From the NCBI GenBank assembly GCA_013152135.1, contig JAADGX010000306.1, forward strand, positions 1-15,641: a stretch of DNA of 15,641 nucleotides, given 5' to 3'. A model generated the notes under the pieces. That model saw nothing but the letters and a program-made list of their open reading frames with translations. It was not told the DNA's origin and searched no databases. Shown here one piece after another: positions 7,436 to 14,233 of this stretch. A program made the translations under genes and the position numbers. Origin of the DNA: Chlorobiota bacterium (GTDB lineage Bacteria > Bacteroidota > Ignavibacteria > SZUA-365 > JAADGX01). The stretch's first letter is position 1. Each line of letters opens with the position of its first letter.

Positions 7436-8246
7436 AATCTTCCGTCAATACGGGAAGCCTCGCGGCGGCAAGATACAGGTCACCGTGATCCGCGGTGCGC
7501 ACTTTAACGTAATCGTATTCCGGGTGCACCGCGAGAGCAACGTTGGAAATGAGTGTCCAGGGTGTAGTCGTCCACACGAGAAACGACGCGTCTTCGTCCC
7601 TGGCCTTGAACTTGACGAACAAGTTCGGGTCCTGGACGTCTTCGTACCCCTGCGCAAGCTCGTGGGAGGAAAGCTGTGTCTCGCAATGCGGGCACTGCGG
7701 CACAATTTTGAACCCCTTGTAAATCAGCCCCTTGTGAAAATATTCGCTCAGCGCCCACCACACGGACTCGATGTACTCGTTGGTGCACGTGATATACGCG
7801 TCGTCCAGATCGATCCAGTACCCCATCCGCTCGGTCAGCGTTCGCCACCCTTCTTTCATGTCGATGTGGTGGTACACGAGTTTCTTGGCTTCCCGATTGA
7901 ATTTATCAACCCCGAATTTTTCAATATCGGATTTCTGTTCAAAGCCGAGAGTCTTTTCCAGCGCGATCTCCACCGGCAGGCCGTGTGTATCCCACCCCGC
8001 TTTTCGATGCACCATGAAGCCGGTCATTGTCTTGTAGCGACAGAACATATCCTTCAGCGTACGAGACATGACGTGGTGAATGCCGGGCTTGCCGTTAACC
8101 GTGGGCGGTCCCTCGTAAAAAGTGAATCCCGGTTTTCCTCTGCGCTGCTCGATGCTTTTTTTGAATACATCGTGCTCTTCCCAAAAGGCCAGGATTTCCT
8201 TTTCGAGTTGCGGGAATGAAAATTTGTCTGGAAATGGCTTGAACAT
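7425..8246 (-). CDS. ileS: Isoleucyl-tRNA synthetase, N-terminal part (split by frameshift)
   Basis: This 273-aa fragment begins like a full class I IleRS (FPQLEKEILAFWEEHDVF) and carries the first half of the Rossmann catalytic domain. The signature is GIHH (residues 55-58) within GPPTVNGKPGIHH, not HIGH. GWDTHGLPVE (84-93), the PQCPHC zinc-like knuckle and the editing-domain core VWTTTPWTL (224-232) follow. It then ends in mid editing domain at EDYEI and TGA. Removing one copy of the 7-bp duplication joins it in frame to the downstream part and gives about 1063 aa, the normal length for type 2 IleRS. The GIHH form and the expected lack of a C-terminal zinc finger mark it as IleRS type 2. 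Its ATG is 27 nt beyond the purine nucleoside phosphorylase stop. There is no good Shine-Dalgarno; AAGGA lies too far upstream. Confidence 0.92.
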   Translation of the reverse strand: MFKPFPDKFSFPQLEKEILAFWEEHDVFKKSIEQRRGKPGFTFYEGPPTVNGKPGIHHVMSRTLKDMFCRYKTMTGFMVHRKAGWDTHGLPVEIALEKTLGFEQKSDIEKFGVDKFNREAKKLVYHHIDMKEGWRTLTERMGYWIDLDDAYITCTNEYIESVWWALSEYFHKGLIYKGFKIVPQCPHCETQLSSHELAQGYEDVQDPNLFVKFKARDEDASFLVWTTTPWTLISNVALAVHPEYDYVKVRTADHGDLYLAAARLPVLTEDYEI

Positions 8247-8273
8247 TATTCGCTGTGCGATGATTAATCCTTG

Positions 8274-9101
8274 TTACACGGAAAGCTTGGAAACAACGCC
8301 CTTCATGATGGCAGTCAACTTGGGCTCCGCTTTTTCAGCCGCCTTTATAATAGATGGAATGTCGGCGGGCTCAAGGGCGTCGGGGAAGCATTCGTCCGTG
8401 ATGATCGAGCAGCCCAGGACTTCCAGGTCCATGTGCCTCGCCACGATGACTTCGGGAACGGTGGACATGCCGACAACGTCGGCGCCGATACTACGCAGGA
8501 AACGATACTCCGCCCGTGTCTCGAGATTGGGCCCCGCCACCGCCACGAATACGCCTTTCTGAACGGCGATACGGTTTTCCAGCGCGACCTCGGAAGCAAG
8601 CTCGATCAAACGATTCGAGTACGGTTCACTCATGTCGGGAAACCGCGGCCCCAGCGTCTCGTCGTTCATACCGATCAAAGGATTGTCGCCGATAAGGTTG
8701 ATATGATCGGTGATGATCATAAGATCGCCGCGCCGGAAAAGAGGATTCATTCCTCCGGCCGCGTTGGAAACCATGAGGATGGAGATACCGAGAAACTTCA
8801 TCACCCGCACCGGGAAGGTCACTTGCTGCAAGGTGTAACCCTCGTAGTAATGGATACGTCCTTGCATGGCGACAACCGACTTTCCCGCGAGTGTCCCGAA
8901 GATCAGTTTCCCATGGTGGTACTCAACGGTGGAGATGGGAAAGTGGGGAATTTCATCGTAAGAGATAACCGTTTCCACTTCGATATCCTCGACCAACCCG
9001 CCAAGTCCCGTTCCGAGGATGATCCCGATCGGGGGTTCCGCCTTCGTATGGAGACGGATCGCTTCTACCGCTTCTTCAATGTTTTGCACAAGTTCACTCA
9101 T
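8274..9101 (-). CDS. punA: Purine nucleoside phosphorylase (trimeric PNP/MTAP family)
   Basis: Predicted to split purine (deoxy)nucleosides with phosphate into free base and (deoxy)ribose 1-phosphate for purine salvage in the cytoplasm. The 275-aa length is typical of the trimeric class. Visible motifs are GIILGTGLGGL (26-36, phosphate loop), GRIHYYEGY with H84 (phosphate/nucleoside site), SNAAGGMNP (112-120), GPNLETRAEYR with E194 (purine contact), VGMSTVPEV (210-218) and IITDECFPD (233-241). At the last site, human PNP has an Asn (N243) that favours 6-oxopurines, while this protein has TD, as I recall for Bacteroidota PNPs. Its ATG overlaps the divIVA stop by 4 nt (ATGA), so translation is coupled. 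The symbol is by family; the substrate range is inferred. Confidence 0.92.
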   Translation of the reverse strand: MSELVQNIEEAVEAIRLHTKAEPPIGIILGTGLGGLVEDIEVETVISYDEIPHFPISTVEYHHGKLIFGTLAGKSVVAMQGRIHYYEGYTLQQVTFPVRVMKFLGISILMVSNAAGGMNPLFRRGDLMIITDHINLIGDNPLIGMNDETLGPRFPDMSEPYSNRLIELASEVALENRIAVQKGVFVAVAGPNLETRAEYRFLRSIGADVVGMSTVPEVIVARHMDLEVLGCSIITDECFPDALEPADIPSIIKAAEKAEPKLTAIMKGVVSKLSV

Positions 9102-9790
9102 GGCATTTTTTCTTTCAGTATGTCCAGGGTTTGTATGATGGATTCGAGTTCCCTGGCGCTAAGGCCCGCTTTGGGGTTTGCCTCGGTTTGCTGACCGACG
9201 ACATGCCGCGCCAGGACGGGATCCGATTCCAGGTCTTCGATGAACTGCACCGACGCCAGGAGCAGCGATTTCAACCGTGCGATAAGCAACAGTCGCTGCG
9301 ACTGGAGCAAGGCGAGATGTTCGTGCATTCGGTCCGCCTTCTCCCGGGATTTCCGAATGTACATTTTTCCCCGCTTCGCCGCCTCCTGCAAAACGAGGTT
9401 GACTTCTTCACGGGCCTGGCGGAGCATTTCGTCCCGCTCTGCTTCCAGCTCCGCGCGAACTTCCCGTATCGCGTCCTCCGCTTTTTCCTCCGCCGCCAGC
9501 GCGCGCTGTTCCGCCTCCCGCGCATGTCGTTCCGCCATCTTTGCCCGCGAGCGATACGTCGCGATTTTTTCGTTGGCGGCTTCCAGGCATTCGGAAAGCG
9601 AATCCCGCACCGTCTCGAACGATTCTATTTCCTTCTCCAGCCCCGCCAATCCCTGCTCGATTTTTTCCAACTCGGCCATCCGTTCCTCCCACGCATCGGC
9701 CACGGAGTCCAGAAACGCGCGCACTTCCTCCTGCGAATATCCCTTGCGGGTTATCGTGAATTCCTTATTTCTCAATTCGTCGGAGGTCAT
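9098..9790 (-). CDS. DivIVA-domain cell-division/polarity protein
   Basis: The 230-aa protein begins with the DivIVA N-terminal signature: LRNKEFTITRKGYSQEEV then RAFLDSVADAW (about residues 6-34). Family members use this segment to bind curved membrane. It is followed by a long coiled coil rich in E, A, R and K (about 36-150), then a shorter helical region and a C-terminal tail. DivIVA-family proteins scaffold the division site or poles and recruit partners; the partner here is unknown. The ATG at 9790 is chosen because the signature follows directly. The frame stays open further upstream but would overlap yggS with unrelated sequence. It starts 22 nt after the yggS stop without a Shine-Dalgarno. 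Placement between yggS and ileS resembles the yggS-sepF-yggT-divIVA-ileS cluster of Gram-positives, here without sepF and yggT. Confidence 0.88.
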   Translation of the reverse strand: MTSDELRNKEFTITRKGYSQEEVRAFLDSVADAWEERMAELEKIEQGLAGLEKEIESFETVRDSLSECLEAANEKIATYRSRAKMAERHAREAEQRALAAEEKAEDAIREVRAELEAERDEMLRQAREEVNLVLQEAAKRGKMYIRKSREKADRMHEHLALLQSQRLLLIARLKSLLLASVQFIEDLESDPVLARHVVGQQTEANPKAGLSARELESIIQTLDILKEKMP

Positions 9791-9812
9791 GATGGAAGCA
9801 TGTTCATGATGA

Positions 9813-10490
9813 TTAGCGCCGGGAACCGAACAAGGCGGTCCCAAGCCGGATATGCGTCGCGCCTTCTTGAATCGCGACTTCAAAGTCGTTCGTCATACCC
9901 ATGGACAGAACGTCAAAATCAGGTAGTTTCAGCCGTTCCCGGATATCCTTCTGGATCGACGCCAGCATTCGGAACTCCGGGCGGACTTTTTCCGGGTCAT
10001 CGACCAGGCTCGCGATCGTCATCAACCCTCTCAACCGTGTACCCGGCAGGGCCGCGATTTCGCCGGCCGCATCCTCGACCGCAGCGGGAGCAAAGCCGTA
10101 CTTGGAGGGTTCTCCGCTCGTATTGATTTCAAGCAGTATGTCCACGGTCCGATCCGCCGCTGTCGCACGCTTACTGATCTCCTTCGCAAGGTGCAGGGAA
10201 TCGACCGAGTGAATCATCTCCACAATCCTGATAACCTGTTTTACCTTGTTGGTTTGCAGATGACCGATGAAATGGAATCGGTGCGAGCGCAGGAGCGGGC
10301 GCTTGCGCAGGTATTCCTGCAGCCTGTTTTCACCTATGTCGAGTATTCCGGCTTCGATGGCCTGGTTTGCAACCTCGGCGGAGACCGTCTTCGTGACCGC
10401 AATAATCGTAATACTTCCCGGAGACCGCCCGACGCTTTCACAAGCGGCTTTTATTCTAGAACGGATATTTGCAAGACGCTCCGGAAGCAT
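9813..10490 (-). CDS. yggS: YggS/PROSC-family PLP homeostasis protein
   Basis: Pyridoxal-5'-phosphate-binding protein with an alanine-racemase-like TIM-barrel fold. By family knowledge it has no known catalytic activity but buffers PLP and affects amino-acid and vitamin B6 balance. The 225-aa protein shows AVTKT with the PLP-linked K34, IGENRLQEY, HFIGHLQTNK, SVDS, LLEINTSGEPSKYGF, LSMGMTNDFEVAI and RLGTALFG in family order. The ATG at 10490 is chosen because MLPERLANIRSRI matches the family N-terminus. The open frame reaches back to a TTG at 10715, but that extension crosses the promoter and has no family match. It is the first gene of the minus-strand operon, with a Bacteroidota-type promoter so close that the mRNA would be almost leaderless. 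Confidence 0.92.
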   Translation of the reverse strand: MLPERLANIRSRIKAACESVGRSPGSITIIAVTKTVSAEVANQAIEAGILDIGENRLQEYLRKRPLLRSHRFHFIGHLQTNKVKQVIRIVEMIHSVDSLHLAKEISKRATAADRTVDILLEINTSGEPSKYGFAPAAVEDAAGEIAALPGTRLRGLMTIASLVDDPEKVRPEFRMLASIQKDIRERLKLPDFDVLSMGMTNDFEVAIQEGATHIRLGTALFGSRR

Positions 10491-10498
10491 AGAATATG

Positions 10499-10529
10499 CA
10501 AAGATAGTCGGGGCTATAGAGAAAAGCAA
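10499..10529 (-). promoter_or_regulatory. Bacteroidota-type promoter of the yggS-rluD operon
   Basis: On the minus strand TTG (10529-10527) is followed after exactly 20 nt by TATCTTTG (10506-10499), a full match to the Bacteroidota -7 consensus TAnnTTTG with its -33 TTG. It can also be read as TTGCTT-N17-TATCTT. The predicted start of transcription lies only about 3-6 nt before the yggS ATG at 10490, so a near-leaderless transcript is expected. Confidence 0.65.
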
Positions 10530-10698
10530 CGAAACCACGGAAATTCGATTCCGCTGCACCAAACACTCGTTATCGCTTCCCGAGAGAGTGTCCGTCCCGC
10601 CGCGTGAAGGACGTGGCGGCACGCTTTTCCCGCCAGGCGACTCGCAACGGCATGGATCGTTCACCGGTTTCCTTCCCTTGCAAATACTTGCCCGGCTA

Positions 10699-10715
10699 TT
10701 GACATGTTGTGTCAA
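10699..10715. promoter_or_regulatory. Inverted repeat over the archease promoter -33 region (possible operator)
   Basis: TTGACA (10699-10704) and TGTCAA (10710-10715) form a perfect 6-bp inverted repeat around a 5-nt spacer. It covers the upstream promoter element of the archease-rtcB operon, where a dimeric repressor or activator could bind. In E. coli rtcBA is controlled by RtcR with sigma-54; no such regulator is present in this window. Confidence 0.35.
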
Positions 10716-10729
10716 AACCTATATGTTTT
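10699..10729 (+). promoter_or_regulatory. Promoter of the archease-rtcB operon
   Basis: TTG at 10699-10701 is followed after exactly 20 nt by TATGTTTT (10722-10729), which matches TAnnTTTG at 5 of its 6 fixed bases. The upstream element reads as a perfect sigma-70 -35 hexamer TTGACA with TATGTT 17 nt on. Transcription should begin near 10733-10736, giving a leader of about 20 nt to the archease ATG. It is divergent to the yggS promoter. Confidence 0.6.
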
Positions 10730-10753
10730 CAGGGACGATGCACATGTTGCGAA

Positions 10754-11200
10754 ATGGCCGTTGTGAACACGGGACACTTTTCATTCATCGAACACACTGC
10801 TGATATCGGACTGGAGATCAAGGCGGATTCAGAAAAGGAGCTCTTCCAGAAAGCCCTGGAAGGATTCACCGCACTGATTTGTCGATCGGGAGAGATACGA
10901 AACAATCGCACATTCGCCATCAACGTCAGCGCCAAGGACAAGGGCGCTCTCCTGGTCGAGTGGTTTAACGAATGCATCTACCTGTTCGAAATACACGGAT
11001 TCATTCCAGACCGGATCAAAACGATATCGATATCGCGGCTGCACGATGGTTCTGTCGCCATACAGGCTCGTGTCGTTGGAGACACCTACGACCCGGAGCG
11101 ACATGTTCTGAACATGGAAGTGAAAGCTGCCACGTATCACAACCTGGATGTCGATCTCTCGCATCCACCTTTCACCGCGCGCATTTTCTTTGACCTGTAA
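10754..11200 (+). CDS. Archease (RtcB cofactor)
   Basis: Archease speeds up guanylylation and multiple turnover of the RNA ligase RtcB and widens its nucleotide use. This 148-aa protein has the family pattern: HTADIG near the N-terminus (H14, D17), WFNECIYLFE in the middle, VKAATYHNL (about 124-132), and a C-terminal FFDL whose D147 completes the acidic metal site. The ATG at 10754 is chosen because FIEHTADIG follows at the expected distance. The frame is open to 10709, which would lie inside the promoter. No Shine-Dalgarno is seen. rtcB begins 15 nt after the stop, the usual archease-RtcB pairing, so the two are almost certainly one RNA ligation/repair unit. Confidence 0.92.
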   Translation: MAVVNTGHFSFIEHTADIGLEIKADSEKELFQKALEGFTALICRSGEIRNNRTFAINVSAKDKGALLVEWFNECIYLFEIHGFIPDRIKTISISRLHDGSVAIQARVVGDTYDPERHVLNMEVKAATYHNLDVDLSHPPFTARIFFDL

Positions 11201-11215
11201 CCGGAACAACATCAA

Positions 11216-12667
11216 ATGGCATATCGATACAACCTGTCCGACAAGATTCAACGAATCGACGAATGGACAATCCGCATACCGCGGCAGGCGGTTCCCGGCA
11301 TGCAAGTGGATGGTATCGTCTTCGCCGACGAGGCCCTGTACCCGTCCCTGCTCAAGGACGACACGCTCTCCCAGGTCGTGAACGTGGCCATGTTGCCGGG
11401 GCTGGCCGGCCCCTCGCTTGCCATGCCGGACGCGCACCAGGGTTACGGCTTCTGCATCGGCGGCGTCGCGGCGACGAACCTGGCCACAGGCGTCGTATCC
11501 GCGGGAGGGGTCGGATTCGATATCAACTGTGGCGTGCGTCTTCTTGCATCGTCGCTTGAAAAAAACCAGGTCGGAAAGAACATCTCAACCCTGATCGAGG
11601 AATTGTACAACGCCGTTCCCGCGGGCGCGGGCGTCCGAGGCCGTCTGAAACTGTCGCAGCGTGAACTGCGGGATGTTCTCGATCGAGGCGCATCGTGGGC
11701 GGTGAGCGCGGGTTATGGCGACGAGGTAGACGTCGAGTACATCGAAGAGCAAGGGCGCATGACCTCCGCCGATCCAGACGCCGTAAGCGATCGCGCTTTC
11801 GAACGAGGCAAAACCCAGGTCGGCACGTTGGGCTCCGGAAACCATTTCCTGGAAATCCAGTACGTGGAAGAAATCTTCGATCCGCAAGCCGCGGAGACCT
11901 TCGGTCTGCACGAAAACCAAATTGTGGTATTGATCCACAGCGGGTCGCGGGGGCTGGGGCACCAGGTATGTTCCGACGCCATACGTAGCATGGACAACGC
12001 GATAAGAAAGTACGGCATCACCGTACCGGACCGCCAGTTGGCCTGCGTACCCATCGCTTCCGAGGAAGGCAAGCAGTATCTTGGCGCCATGGCGGCCGCG
12101 GCCAATTTCGCCTTTGCCAACAGACAATGCATGACGCACTGGACGCGCGAAGTTTTCACCCGCATGTTCCCTGGCAGCTCCCTGCGCGTCGTGTACGACG
12201 TATGTCACAACATCGCGAAGATCGAGGAGCACGTGATCGATGGACAGAAAAGCCGTGTCCTCGTTCACCGGAAAGGCGCAACCAGGGCTTTTCCCGAGAA
12301 TCACCCGGACATTCCCGCGCGCTACCGTTCCACCGGGCAACCCGTGCTCATTCCCGGCAGCATGGGCACCGCATCGTACGTCCTGGCCGGCCTGGCCGGC
12401 GCCATGGAGCGGAGCTTCGGCTCGTGTTGCCACGGGGCGGGACGTCTTAAAAGCCGCACACGCGCCAAGAAGGAAACCAACGCCAAGGCGGTGCTGGCCG
12501 AACTTCACCAACACGGCATCGTCGCCCGCTCGCGCACCAGGGAAGGACTTACCGAGGAGAACCCTTCCGCGTACAAGAACGTTACCGACGTGGTGGACGT
12601 CGTGCACCACGCGGGCCTGGCCCGAAAAGTCGCAAAACTAATTCCCATAGGAGTTATCAAGGGATGA
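11216..12667 (+). CDS. rtcB: RNA-splicing/repair ligase RtcB
   Basis: GTP- and Mn-dependent ligase that joins RNA ends bearing 2',3'-cyclic phosphate or 3'-phosphate to 5'-OH ends, in tRNA splicing or RNA repair. The 483-aa length is typical. Family motifs in order: MPDAHQGYGFCIGG (70-83, H74), GGVGFDINCGVRLL (97-110, metal ligands D102 and C105), LGSGNHFLE (205-213, N209, H210), HSGSRGLGHQ (241-250, H241), DVCHNIAK with H331, PGSMGTASYVL (380-390) and SCCHGAGR (403-410). H406 in the last corresponds to the guanylylated histidine. All catalytic positions are intact. It lies directly behind archease, and its TGA overlaps the ATG of the PfkB-like gene (ATGA), so that protein is translated in step with it. 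Confidence 0.96.
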   Translation: MAYRYNLSDKIQRIDEWTIRIPRQAVPGMQVDGIVFADEALYPSLLKDDTLSQVVNVAMLPGLAGPSLAMPDAHQGYGFCIGGVAATNLATGVVSAGGVGFDINCGVRLLASSLEKNQVGKNISTLIEELYNAVPAGAGVRGRLKLSQRELRDVLDRGASWAVSAGYGDEVDVEYIEEQGRMTSADPDAVSDRAFERGKTQVGTLGSGNHFLEIQYVEEIFDPQAAETFGLHENQIVVLIHSGSRGLGHQVCSDAIRSMDNAIRKYGITVPDRQLACVPIASEEGKQYLGAMAAAANFAFANRQCMTHWTREVFTRMFPGSSLRVVYDVCHNIAKIEEHVIDGQKSRVLVHRKGATRAFPENHPDIPARYRSTGQPVLIPGSMGTASYVLAGLAGAMERSFGSCCHGAGRLKSRTRAKKETNAKAVLAELHQHGIVARSRTREGLTEENPSAYKNVTDVVDVVHHAGLARKVAKLIPIGVIKG

Positions 12668-13632
12668 CACCAATACCATCTGAAGATTCACGAAACTGCG
12701 AAGTCGCCGTCATCGGGGAGGTGTTCGTCGAATTGCAATCAACAGGCGCCAGCCTGACCAATGCCGATTCCTTTACCAAGCAATTAGGTGGATCGGCGGC
12801 GCTGGTCGCTTCGGCCGTGAGCGCGCTCGGTTCAAACGTATGCATGACGGCAGCCGTAGGAGCGGACGCACTTGGCACTTTCATTCAAAACGCCCTCCAG
12901 CAACACGAGGTGGATGTTTCCTGCCTGCAGTATTCGCGCGATCATCCTACGAGCGTCGTGTTTAAAGCCCGTTCGGGAAAACTGACGCAAGCCTTGCCCT
13001 ACCGCTATGCGGACTGGCACCTGCACAGTACGCGGGAGAATATCAATCGCATACAGAACTGTGCGATCATTTACGGGTCGGGATATATCCTGTGGAAGAA
13101 CCCGGCGCGTCACAGTCTTCTCGAGCTTTTGCGCGTGGCCAGCAAAGCAGAAATCACAACAATTTTTTACCCGTATTTCGAATCAACACTGTGGCGAAGC
13201 CGAAGCGACGCCTACGCCGTTCTGAAAAAGACCTTGAAGTTTGTCGATATCGTCACACCGACCGTCGAGGTCGCCGAACACTTTTTCGGCAAACAGTCTC
13301 ACGAGGAAACCGTGAAGCGTTACCACGACATGCTCGCAAAAAACGTCGTCCTCAATCTTGGCAATGATGGCTGTCTCGTCTCGAAAGGAAACAGCCGGAT
13401 CAATCACTTGTCACCACCCGGCCCGGTTAATATTGATTCGCCGGGCATCAATGAAGCGTTCCAGGCGGCTCTTCTCGTCGCCACCCAGCATGGAAAGGAA
13501 CTGGAAACGGCAACGCGCTTTGCCTTGGCGGCGGCGACGTACGCCAGCCAAAAAAACGGACCAGAGCTCGATCTCCCATCGGCGGAAACCATCTGCCAGG
13601 AAATCCTTCAGACCTCGTTCGAGGCGCTCTGA
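12664..13632 (+). CDS. PfkB/ribokinase-fold protein with altered active site (possible pseudokinase)
   Basis: The 322-aa protein has the ribokinase fold: VAVIGEVFVEL strand (14-24), LGGSAALVASAVSALG (41-56, first PfkB signature region), YRYADWHL lid/substrate region (113-120), VDIVTPTVEVAEHFFG (194-209), VVLNLGNDGCLV (228-239) and the second signature at 258-266. Key residues are changed. The usual GGxxxN has Leu (L47) for Asn, and the usual DTxGAGDxF is DSPGINEAF. The anion-hole GAG is therefore lost, and the catalytic Asp is Glu (E264). It may be an inactive binding or regulatory protein, or an unusual kinase; the substrate is unknown. AGGAG lies 10 nt before the ATG, one of the few Shine-Dalgarno sites here, and the ATG overlaps the rtcB stop. 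This ties it to RNA ligation by context only. Its stop is 1 nt from the convergent aat stop. Confidence 0.8.
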   Translation: MTPIPSEDSRNCEVAVIGEVFVELQSTGASLTNADSFTKQLGGSAALVASAVSALGSNVCMTAAVGADALGTFIQNALQQHEVDVSCLQYSRDHPTSVVFKARSGKLTQALPYRYADWHLHSTRENINRIQNCAIIYGSGYILWKNPARHSLLELLRVASKAEITTIFYPYFESTLWRSRSDAYAVLKKTLKFVDIVTPTVEVAEHFFGKQSHEETVKRYHDMLAKNVVLNLGNDGCLVSKGNSRINHLSPPGPVNIDSPGINEAFQAALLVATQHGKELETATRFALAAATYASQKNGPELDLPSAETICQEILQTSFEAL

Positions 13633-13633
13633 A

Positions 13634-14233
13634 CTACGGGTAAAAACCCTCCTTATACAGTTTCGCTTTCTGCACGTATCGCAGGTATTCCTCCTGGTCG
13701 ATGTCCTCCGCGCCGAACCGCCGCAGATGCTCGGTGGTGAACTGGGTGTCAATCAACAACATCTCTTTTTTTTTCATGTGCTCGACAAGAGCCACCAGGG
13801 CGACCTTGGAGGCATCCCGTTCCCGGTGAAACATGGATTCACCGCAGAAAATGCTCCCGAGGCTGACACCGTACAATCCGCCTGCGAGTCGATCGTTCCT
13901 CCATGCTTCCACGCTGTGAGCATATCCGGCGCGGTGAAGAGCCGTGTACCACCTGATCAGCTCGCTCGAAATCCACGTGCTCTCGCGCTCGGCGCACGCA
14001 TGGATCACGCCTTCGAAATCTGAATTGAAGCGAATTTCGAACTTACCCGAGCGCACGGTTTTCCGTAGAGAATCGGGAACGTGGAACCGCTCCAGGAAGA
14101 TGACACCGCGTTTCACCGGTTCATAAAGGAATATCTCCCCCGTTTCTTCCGCCATGGGGAAAATACCCCGCCAGTACCACCCCAGGAGTACCGGTACGAT
14201 ATCCTTGTCGAAAGATGTTCCGCGGTGGGTCAT
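13634..14233 (-). CDS. aat: Leucyl/phenylalanyl-tRNA-protein transferase
   Basis: Transfers Leu or Phe from aminoacyl-tRNA to N-terminal Lys/Arg of proteins, marking them for ClpS/ClpAP degradation (N-degron pathway). The 199-aa protein shows the family core: YWRGIFPM (20-27), STWISSELI (85-93), LHRAGYAHSVEAW (99-111), LAGGLYGVSLGSIFCGESMFH (116-136, the acceptor site region), ASKVAL (141-146) and LLIDTQFTTEHLRRFGAEDI (159-178). It is a little shorter than the E. coli enzyme (about 234 aa) because the N-terminal subdomain is reduced. The ATG overlaps the stop of the upstream recombinase-like gene (ATGA), so translation is coupled to it. Confidence 0.95.
   Translation of the reverse strand: MTHRGTSFDKDIVPVLLGWYWRGIFPMAEETGEIFLYEPVKRGVIFLERFHVPDSLRKTVRSGKFEIRFNSDFEGVIHACAERESTWISSELIRWYTALHRAGYAHSVEAWRNDRLAGGLYGVSLGSIFCGESMFHRERDASKVALVALVEHMKKKEMLLIDTQFTTEHLRRFGAEDIDQEEYLRYVQKAKLYKEGFYP

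Noticed and set aside
7421..7440. Programmed ribosomal frameshift as the explanation for split ileS
   Set aside because: No slippery heptamer or downstream hairpin is visible, and the perfect 7-bp duplication explains the break exactly.
8271..9194. 307-codon plus-strand frame
   Set aside because: It is antisense to purine nucleoside phosphorylase, which has all its family motifs; the frame has no recognisable domain.
9791..9883. N-terminal extension of DivIVA
   Set aside because: It overlaps the 3' end of yggS in another frame, while the DivIVA signature begins directly after the ATG at 9790.
9131..10126. 331-codon plus-strand frame
   Set aside because: It is antisense to divIVA and yggS and has no family motifs.
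10491..10715. N-terminal extension of YggS to a TTG at 10715
   Set aside because: The extension runs through both divergent promoters and has no match to the family, whose N-terminus fits the ATG at 10490.
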